From positions 18,306,922 through 18,370,921 of the forward strand of contig CM030711.1 in assembly GCA_017979445.1 (NCBI GenBank): a stretch of DNA of 64,000 bases. The letters run 5' to 3'. Position numbers and translations under genes: made by a program. This DNA is from Akebia trifoliata. Taxonomy: Eukaryota; Streptophyta; Magnoliopsida; Ranunculales; Lardizabalaceae. Under the pieces are notes generated by a model that did not search any database, was not told the origin of the DNA, and worked only from the letters and a program-made list of their open reading frames with translations. Shown one piece after another: positions 57,058-64,000 of this stretch. Position 1 is the first letter of the stretch; every line of letters starts with the position of its first letter.

Positions 57058-57828
57058 TGTACCTCGCTATTTCAGAATGCGCACGTAGTTTAGTCTTGGT
57101 CAAGGCTGGAACAGCAGCAAAGCAGCCTATCAACTTTTTAAGCAATTCCTTCACTGATGCTAAGATATGCTATTCCAAACTTGAGAAGATGAGATTAGTT
57201 TTAGTTTACATAGCATTGTGCCTAATACCGTACTTCCAGGCGTACCAAATGCATATCATTACAGTATACCCCTTGAAGTCTATCTTGGGAAGATAAAAGA
57301 ATCGGGTAGAATATAAAAATAAATTGTACAACTAATAGAGTTTGGACTTGTGTATAAGCCCAAAGTCTCGCAAAAAGGCCAAGCCGTGGTAGACTTTCTA
57401 ATAGAGGAAAAAATAAATCTGTTGGTAAAAGAGTTGGAACATGCTGAAGAAGGGCAAAGAACGAACAACCATCTAGGGTAGAGAATTTACGTGAATGGAT
57501 CTTCAAATTGTGGAAGGATTAAGAAAAAGGGTAGTGTTGATCACTTTTGACGACTTTAGGATAGAGAAGACATTTAGATTGGGATTAAGAGCATCGACGA
57601 ATGTAACAAAATATGAAGTAATCCTACTTTGCCTCAATTCGTTGACACGGTTGGAGGTAATGGAGGCTACTGTCTACAGTTACTCATAATTAATAGTTAA
57701 TCACATCCATAAGATGTTTGATGCATGAGATCCTAGGATACAGCTCTATCTAGAGAAAATAAGGTCTGTCATACTTCGAGTTAGAGATATCAGAGTAGAA
57801 CTCATACCACGGACAGACAATAAGTATG
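57058..57828 (+). repeat. Tandem duplication in element Y, unit 2
   Basis: Repeats the RNase H segment with about 7-8% differences in the 140 bases that I compared. It carries its own stops (YSYS* in place of YSDS*). Open stretches on the minus strand across both units are shadows. Confidence 0.9.
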
Positions 57829-57955
57829 TAGATACCACAGCCTCAATGTTGGCAGGACAAGATAGAAGAAAATTGCTATTGGGCTACTAGGAAAGTCCTG
57901 CGATAGACAAGCCAGAATTGGTTAGTGTGGTAGTTGCAATAGGAGACCAAGGGTG
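57829..57955 (+). pseudogene. Element Y, stretch after RNase H, truncated
   Basis: Reads TTASMLAGQDRRKLL, the linker after the RNase H domain, then stops at the insertion of element Z. The integrase is missing. Confidence 0.65.
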
Positions 57956-60165
57956 TGTAGACACCCCAATTTGAACAGTTCCTACTCAAAAAGGCCTAAA
58001 AATATCGATTTTTCAACAAAATTTTCCAACAGGTCTCAAAGGCCCGAATCAATGAAATTCGACATTTTGATCGATTTAGAGGATCCTAAGACCCCCTAAG
58101 GGCCTAGTGGGCCCACCTAAAAAGATTTGATGACCTTCACTGCTCCGCTTTCAAAATCAAAAATACCATATTTCTGATAAAACTTGCCAACAGGCCTAAA
58201 AAGCCCAATTTTCCAACACGTGGCATTTTGAACAATCCAATGATTCCAAAAATTCCTGAAAAGATAAAAAATGTAAAATGAGTCTTGGGATACCCACAAT
58301 CCTCCACCGCTCCACCTCCGAATCCGAAAAAATCCTAAGCCCGTCTCACAAAATTAATTTCTCACCTTAGCCTCCTAACCCAAATTCAATCCCATATCAC
58401 CTAAACCATAAGACATACCCACCCTCAAAAACCCATTCCTAAAACAACCCTACCTTGACCCCAAAACTTTCATAAGCCAAGCCCAATACACTAAAAATCC
58501 CACATACCCTTATCCATTTTCAATTCATATCTAACCCATTAACCCTAACCCACAAACCACTACCCACATTAACCAATCACCATCTTGATCATCAAAGATG
58601 ACACATGTCATCACCTCCTCTCACTTCCCTCATCTAACCACATACCTCCATCACTTTTCTCTAAACATTCATCTACCCACATTATCTCTCTCCAAAAATC
58701 ACCTCAACCCATAACCTTCTTTAACCCACCTACCTCTCCTTCTCTAACACCATCAACCACCCATATCACAACCCATATCCCCTACACCCTAACTCATCAC
58801 CTTTCTCTAATCACTCCACCAACTCACATCACAACCCACACCTCCCCCCATCATTTCTTACAAAATCATTCTCACAAACCTAACCTACACTCCTCATCTC
58901 TAATCAAACACCTACTATTACCAATCAATTCATCTAGTCACCCCATCTCCCCATCTTTTTTGCCACATGTCATCATCCCCTCAACTCTCCCAAAATCCAA
59001 TCAACCAATTTCTTACACAACCCATTCTCCTACTATAAACACCTTATCCCTTCAACCAACCTAACACTCCTTCACACATCATTTCCTTACACTCCCATTC
59101 TCTTAAACCAAACACATCATCTAATCACACCAAACACTCTACCCAAAAGAATTGGGTAAAATCCAAACCATTTGGATCCAAACACAACCTACTTACTTTC
59201 ATTACATAACTACTGTCATCCCATTCTAAAATTCATACCTCTCACCTTTAAAACCTATGTCATTTTCTACTCTCCCAATAATTCACCCAATTATACCTCC
59301 AAAATATCCTCCCAACACCTATAAATATCCCCATCCCCTTCCAAAAATGGTTACCAATTCTCATCCCAAGTCTTACAAAAAACAAGGACTCAACTCCACT
59401 CTATTCTTCTTTTCACTATTCTCTTACATTATCTTCTAAAAAAGAATTTCACTCTCATAAATCAGTAAGGACTCAAGAAGAATTTAATAAGAAGATTGAA
59501 GTTTTATGGTGGGTTCAAGAAATCCCCCCTCTCTCTACCATTTCCTTATCCTTCTTCTATTATCCCCTCATCTCTTTATTTTATTTTTAGATGGACTTAG
59601 GATGAATGCTCCCCCTTCCTTATCTTGGTAGATTAGACTTCGGTTCGATTGAAAGTATAGGGGTTGTAATCCTTTTTAAAACCAATTTTTATCCCAAAAA
59701 CTATTTCGAGGTAATTGGATTCAGATCCTTTTCAATCCATGATAATGGACCCCTATCCATTAGTCAACACATTTCAAAAGTATGGCATGTAAAGGCTACA
59801 ATTCTGTATGGGTCATCTCCTTCGATGCAATGTTCCATATAGTCTAAGCCAACATTAAATCTCTACTTAGAGTACAAGTTGTCGACGTGTGACAATTCAT
59901 TTTATTTTTATTTTCAATTAAAATGATCGAGTCGAGTTGAGGTTTTCGTCACATGGCAGGGAGAAAAGGGTGCCTAACACCTTCCATTTTCTCCAAACGA
60001 GTTGCTTACCCCGGTCTCATGGTTTGGTTAGTACCTTATCCATCGTGAATCAGTAAACACCAAAATGTCACTTTTCCAAAAAATGTACATCGGGTGGCCA
60101 TTCACACCCTCTTACAATATGAATGGTGACGACTCCAATCCTTAGTAGGTGTGGTAGAATCTACA
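57956..60165 (+). repeat. 5' LTR of element Z
   Basis: A 2210-bp LTR ending GGTAGAATCTACA. A TATA box lies at 59320-59327. The hairpin GGTGCCTAACACCTTCC is at 59969-59985. A PBS-like GTGACGACTCC is at 60125-60135, 30 bp before the end. The stretch 58320-59460 is nearly free of G on this strand, which produces the long open stretch at 58585-59064 that is not a gene. Confidence 0.88.
59320..59327 (+). promoter_or_regulatory. TATA box of the Z LTR
   Basis: TATAAATA followed by TCCCCATCC, in the position expected between U3 and R. Confidence 0.65.
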
Positions 60166-60185
60166 TCGGCGACTCCACTATGGAC
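60166..60185 (+). promoter_or_regulatory. Candidate PBS of element Z
   Basis: TCGGCGACTCCACTATGGAC directly after the LTR. It shares CGACTCCACT with the T1 PBS. Confidence 0.65.
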
Positions 60186-60890
60186 CATGCTTTATCCCCC
60201 ATGACAACTCGATCATTTAAAAAAAAAGATTTCTATTTGCTAACATTGTTTGTTTGTTGTTTGTTTCTTATGTTTTTCTTTTTCTATATTTTCACGTGTC
60301 CAAATTGTAATGTTTATTTACTTTTCAAGCTTTCATTACATGTTTGTAAGGGGGTCATTGAAAATGAGAAGAAATGAAAAAAATCTTGCTGCACGCGCAC
60401 TTATAAGTATAGCCCTATTGCACAAACTACCCCATCCTCAATATATCTAGTCCTAATGCTTAGTAGTTCTACAACTAGAGATCGTTATTTCAAGTGTCGG
60501 GGATGAACACATCAAATCCAATCACCAACCGACGACGTGTGTACTCCGGTATGCATCGGATAACTGTAAAGCCACCTCCTAGCCGCATGCATGTGCCCGA
60601 TTAGACAATGCTAGGACACAAGTTTTAAAGTTTACAATCGATCCCCAAAGCAATGTGTATGTGTTTAATGTATTCAAGCCTCGAAGCCCAAGTTGTAAGC
60701 CCAAAGAGGCAATTAGATTATAGGTTTTTATTTTGTTTTATTTCTATCTTCCCTTAGGTAAAAGGCAGGAATGCACATTGCATTATATTGAAAAAAAATA
60801 GTGAGTAAGAGACTAAAAATAGTGGGGGACATTCAAAACAGTGACAAAAAAACCAGTTTCTGTGAAAAGCATAAACTAGATTTCTTTCTG
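60186..60890 (+). other. Leader of element Z, first part
   Basis: Non-coding, T-rich at 60240-60300. The open stretch at 60123-60377 is not protein-like. Confidence 0.5.
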
Positions 60891-60892
60891 GT

Positions 60893-61085
60893 TCGTGTCT
60901 ATGACACGGATGGAAAAAAAATATGTGTGTCATTCGTTCTGGATACACGGATGAAACAGTTAATGTCACATCCATTCTTTTGGCACGGATGAAACTGTGC
61001 ATGTCTCATCTGTTCTGGAAACATGGACGAAACATTGGATATCTTAATCGTGTTCAAAGAATGGATGAGACATTGACAGTTCTAC
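60893..61085 (+). repeat. Leader array 1 of Z, diverged 55-60-bp repeats
   Basis: Words ACACGGATGAAAC/GCACGGATGAAACTG/ATGGACGAAAC and ATGTCACATCC/ATGTCTCATCTG alternate about every 28-30 bp. Confidence 0.6.
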
Positions 61086-61307
61086 CAGTGCCATAAATAC
61101 GGACCAGTAAGAATCTGAGAACAAATAGGGACTCCCGTTTGCTACTTACACATGAATGCCACTTTTCGAAAAAAAACAAAAAACAAAAAACAAAAAAAAA
61201 ATGTGTCCCCAACTTTTGGAAAATTGGATAAAATAGGTGTTCCAAACAAGGATTCCAAAAAAAAAACAAAAAAAAGGTGTGAAATTTCTCAAAATCAAAC
61301 CAACCTT

Positions 61308-61600
61308 GTAGCCACGACCCATACCCACTTCAAAATGGGTCTACGACCCATATCCATTTCGAAATGGGTCCACGACCCGTATCCACCCAAACCAGAGTTA
61401 TGACTTGTATCTACCCAAACTGGGTCCATGACCCATATCAATTCAAACTGGGTTCACGACCCAAACCCATTCAAATCGGGTCCATGGCCCATATCTACTT
61501 AGACCGGGTCCACGACCTGTATCCACTTTAAAATTGGTCCACGACCCATATCTATTTTGAAATGGGTTATCCAATCTCAAACCGAGTCCATGATCCATTT
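61308..61600 (+). repeat. Leader array 2 of Z, about 30-bp units, about ten copies
   Basis: The phrase AAATGGGTCCACGACCCATA with TCCATTTC is repeated in diverged form (61311, 61341, 61371 and on). Each unit contains the short inverted word GGGTCNNNGACCC, so RNA from it could form many small hairpins. Confidence 0.88.
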
Positions 61601-61689
61601 GTGATCCAATGAGGTTGACAACCGATCAATCAATGCAAATGAACTCAATATTTATCTAATAAAAAATATTTAAAAAAAATATTTAAAAG

Positions 61690-61855
61690 CGCCAATTGTA
61701 GTCCTTGGTCGAAATCGGTACCTAGAAATGATCTTACCCTGTTCATATGAAGGGGATAGACTATATCTGTTCAAGGAAATGAGGTGATTTAAAAGTATCC
61801 TTGCGAAAGTATCGTACGCCACCTCTTTCCTGGGGATCTAACTGATTGAAATTAA
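61690..61855 (+). other. Leader block shared with T1
   Basis: GAAGGGGATAGACTATATCT and GTACGCCACCTC...CTGGGGATCTAAC align with T1 7838-7980. The conservation within otherwise unlike leaders suggests a functional or ancestral leader module. Confidence 0.65.
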
Positions 61856-61944
61856 TTTCATAAAACTGAATTGGAAGCTAACAAAAAAACATGTACTATT
61901 CCAACCCGATTTGCTCATAAAAATTCAACTTTTCAAATATTTTA

Positions 61945-62935
61945 TCGACTCCGTGTCGATGCCAGAAATTACTTTTTCGAAGATGTTTCACTGACTCCGT
62001 GTCGATGCCAACTCCCTGTTGATGCCAGCTCCGTGCTGATGCCAACTTCGTATTGATGCCAACTCCATGTCGATGCCAGCTCCGTGCTGATGTAATTCTT
62101 TTTTCAAAATATTTTATCGACTCCGTGTCGATGCCAGTTCCATGCTGATGAAAGTATTTTTTTCAAAATATTTTATCGACTCCGTGTCGATGCCAGTTCC
62201 GTACTGATGTAATTATTTTTTCAAAATATTTTACCCACTCCGTGTCGATGCCAGCTTCGTGCTGATGAAATTATTTTTTCAAAATATTTTACCGACTCCA
62301 TGTCGATGCCAGCTCCATGCTGATGAAATTACTTTTTCAAAGATGTTTCACTAACTCCGTGTCGATGCTAACTCCAGACTTATCCCAGCTACATGCTGAT
62401 GCCAGCTCTGTGTTGATGCCGACTCCGTGTTGATGTCAACTCCATACTGATGAAAGTATTTTTTTTAAAATATTTTTTCGACTCCGTGTTGATGCTAGCT
62501 CTCTGCTAATGTAATTATTTTTTCAAAATATTTTATCGACTCCGTGTCGATGCCAGCTCTGTGCTGATAAAATTATTTTTTTAAAATATTTTACCAACTC
62601 CGTGTCGATGCCAGCTCCATGCAGATGAAGTTTTTTTTTTTAAATATTTTACCGACTTCGTGTTGATGCCAGCTCCGTGCTGATGAAATTACTTTTTCAA
62701 AGATGTTTCACCGACTCCATGTCAATGCCAGCTCCGAAGTGATGCCAACTCCGTGTTGATACCAACTCCGTGCTGATGTAATTATTTTTGAAAGTACACA
62801 ACCCAGCTCTAGGCTGATGCCAACTCCGTGTTGATACCAGCTCTATGCTGATGTAACTATTTTCAAAAATACACAAACCAGCTACGTGTTGATGCCAACT
62901 CCGTGTTGATACCAGCTCCATATGGAGAAACTATT
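61945..62935 (+). repeat. Leader array 3 of Z, about 60-bp units built of about 19-bp subunits
   Basis: Core phrases CTCCGTGTCGATGCCAG and CTCCGTGCTGATG alternate with ATTATTTTTTCAAAATATTTTA spacers. More than a dozen units show higher-order variation; at 62000-62070 and 62390-62450 the short subunits run without the AT spacer. The minus-strand open stretch at 62697-62921 is an artefact of the array. Confidence 0.92.
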
Positions 62936-63116
62936 TTTCTTTAAAAACTCATTTACTTTATAATAAATAACTTTACCCGACCTAATAAAACATCATGCAT
63001 CTTCTTTTGTAAACAAAATAATAACTTTTGGACTTCTGTACCCATAGATAACTAAACGAAAGAAATACAATTAGCTAGAGGTACCTCCGTATTTTCTTAG
63101 AGCTTCCACTGTTACC

Positions 63117-64000
63117 ATGAGTACTTCTAAAGCAAGACAACTCATAATAGTCGAAACATTAGATGTTGATCCAAGAATAGCAGCACTATTGAAAATGATT
63201 GAAAGGCAAGAAAAAATACTGAGTACTGTGTTAGCCAAAGCCAGCATCATTCCTGATGACGAATGCGAGTATAGAGCCACAGAGGCCAAAGTGCAACAAA
63301 TGAAAAATTGGCTCAACAAATCGAGTCTCTACAAGAAGAAATGAGAAGGATGAAAGACCTCAATACTATGAGTGGAACTCGGTTCAAAGACCTCTATTTC
63401 TATCCCAATGCTCAATTACCGATCAAGTTCAAGTGTCCGGAGTTTGAAAAGTATAATGAAGTGGGGTGCCCACTATCACACTTGAAATTATACTGCGGAT
63501 CTATGTGCCAATATGGCGAGGACGACAAGCTATTGGTGCAGTTATTCCAAAGAAGCTTGACGGGGCCAACACTCAAATGGTTCTCCAGGTTTGACCATAC
63601 TCTCATTAAGAATTGGCAAGACCTGATAGAAATATTCTAACACAATTATTAATTCAATACGGATGTTGGTCTAGATTGGAACAACATGGTTAAGATGACA
63701 AAGAAACAGAGAGAAACGGTGAAAGAATATGCATAGAGGTAGCAAGAGTCAGCTTCACAAGTAAGGCCTACAACAACCGAGCAAGAGATGAATACCACGT
63801 TTATCTCGATACTAGGGCACACCTTCTATACTCATTTGGTTGGGCACACCACAGGCACATTCTCGAATTTGGTACAAGTAGCAGATCAGGTCGAGGAAAG
63901 GGATCCGAACCGGTCTGATATTTGATTTTATAAGTTTAAGCGCAATAGCATGAATTCCTTCTTAGAGAAAGCCAGTGCCTACGAGAAAGAAAAGGGAAGA
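63117..64000 (+). pseudogene. gag pseudogene of element Z (start; continues beyond window)
   Basis: The ATG at 63117 opens a coiled, charged N terminus (LLKMIERQEKILSTVLAKAS). A one-base loss in an A run near 63303 shifts to the frame of QQIESLQEEMRRMKDLNTM. The gag domain follows: YFYPNAQLPIKFKCPEFEKY, GCPLSHLKLYCGSMCQYGED, LFQRSLTGPTLKWFSRFD. Stops lie at 63638 and 63650 and at EYA*R*QES (63729-63737; fits CAG to TAG and TGG to TAG). It continues with EQEMNTTFISILGHTFYTHL. It is of the same Tat/Ogre class as the T1 gag. The zinc-binding part lies outside the window. Confidence 0.88.

Larger units (their letters stand above)
52581..57955 (+). mobile_element. Ty3/gypsy retrotransposon Y, truncated and decayed
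   Basis: 5' LTR (52581-53092), PBS (about 53097), gag, protease, RT and RNase H in the Ty3/gypsy order, then truncation at 57955 by insertion of element Z before the integrase. The short LTR, tRNA-Asp-type PBS and gag/protease type fit the Retand/Tat branch of plant gypsy elements. Its coding part has many in-frame stops, two frame changes and a tandem duplication. Confidence 0.85.
57956..64000 (+). mobile_element. Tat/Ogre-like LTR retrotransposon Z, 5' part, runs off the window
   Basis: 5' LTR (57956-60165), PBS (60166), repeat-rich leader and the first half of gag. The LTR starts TGTAGACACCCCAATTTG; the leader shares a block with T1. The 3' half lies outside the window, so target duplication and completeness cannot be tested. 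Confidence 0.88.

Noticed and set aside
54266..57506. Minus-strand open stretches over element Y (for example 54732-55019, 56026-56385, 57222-57506)
   Set aside because: They are antisense shadows of the protease, RT and RNase H frames.
58585..59064. Long open stretch of 159 codons in the Z LTR
   Set aside because: It is a by-product of the G-free, C/A/T composition, consists of Pro/Thr/Ser/His runs, and lies within an LTR upstream of its TATA box.
61054..61403. Several overlapping open stretches rich in Phe or Lys
   Set aside because: They are caused by A-rich runs at 61165-61280 in the Z leader.
62697..62921. Open stretch with ELVSTRSWHQ repeats on the minus strand
   Set aside because: It is a translation of the tandem leader array of element Z, opposite to the element's strand; there is no gene evidence.
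61945..62935. CRISPR-like alternation of repeat and spacer
   Set aside because: The spacers are also repetitive and AT-rich, the setting is a plant retrotransposon, and no cas genes exist.
1..64000. tRNA, rRNA or conserved ncRNA genes
   Set aside because: None could be recognised by reading for cloverleaf boxes or rRNA words; a tRNAscan or Rfam search would be decisive.

Overview
This window is repeat-dense, AT-rich plant nuclear DNA, most likely pericentromeric or otherwise heterochromatic and probably from a dicot. I find no intact host gene. The plant assignment rests on long LTR retrotransposons with Tat/Ogre-type gag proteins and LTRs starting TGTAGACACC, a plant-mobile-domain fragment, a CACTA-like element, LINE remnants with RNase H domains, and one decayed exon resembling a plant MAEA/GID9-type ubiquitin-ligase gene. 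Nearly every coding remnant carries in-frame stops or frameshifts.

Region 1 to 20 kb is a nest. An old retroelement (X; 1-1899, 3558-4228, 16996 to about 18255) with PPT and 3' LTR was hit by a minus-strand solo LTR (1900-3552, TSD ATAGG) and by a 12.8-kb Tat/Ogre-like element T1 (4234-16990, TSD ATTTT). T1 keeps both LTRs, PBS, tandem-repeat leader, a stop-riddled gag and a repeat-rich 3' region, but no pol. T1 was hit in turn by two solo LTRs of a TGATGAG...CTCATCA family (12093-13324, TSD GTAAT; 15495-16347, TSD TAAGA). A third LTR of the T1 family lies at 18313-19896. A second, inverted copy of X (44768-46395) lacks these insertions and serves as the empty-site reference.

Region 20 to 52 kb holds the MAEA-like exon (22087-22387) with a tandem-repeat intron, a decayed Tat gag (26360-26700), a solo LTR (28838-31196, TSD GTTAG), and a 3-kb inverted segmental duplication (30140-33039 versus 41523-44734) containing an unidentified multi-exon gene remnant and a CACTA-like element. 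A third, diverged copy lies at 50950-51775. Between and around the arms are LINE RNase H and RT remnants, a fold-back element, a plant-mobile-domain fragment, a Tat LTR/leader relic and a minus-strand Ty3/gypsy protease.

Region 52.5 to 64 kb holds a Ty3/gypsy element Y (5' LTR, tRNA-Asp-type PBS, gag, protease, RT, RNase H with a 0.77-kb tandem duplication). It is cut off at 57955 by another Tat/Ogre-like element Z (5' LTR 57956-60165, PBS, three different tandem arrays in the leader, start of gag), which runs off the window end.

All similarities were judged by eye against remembered family features and between copies inside the window. No database search was run.
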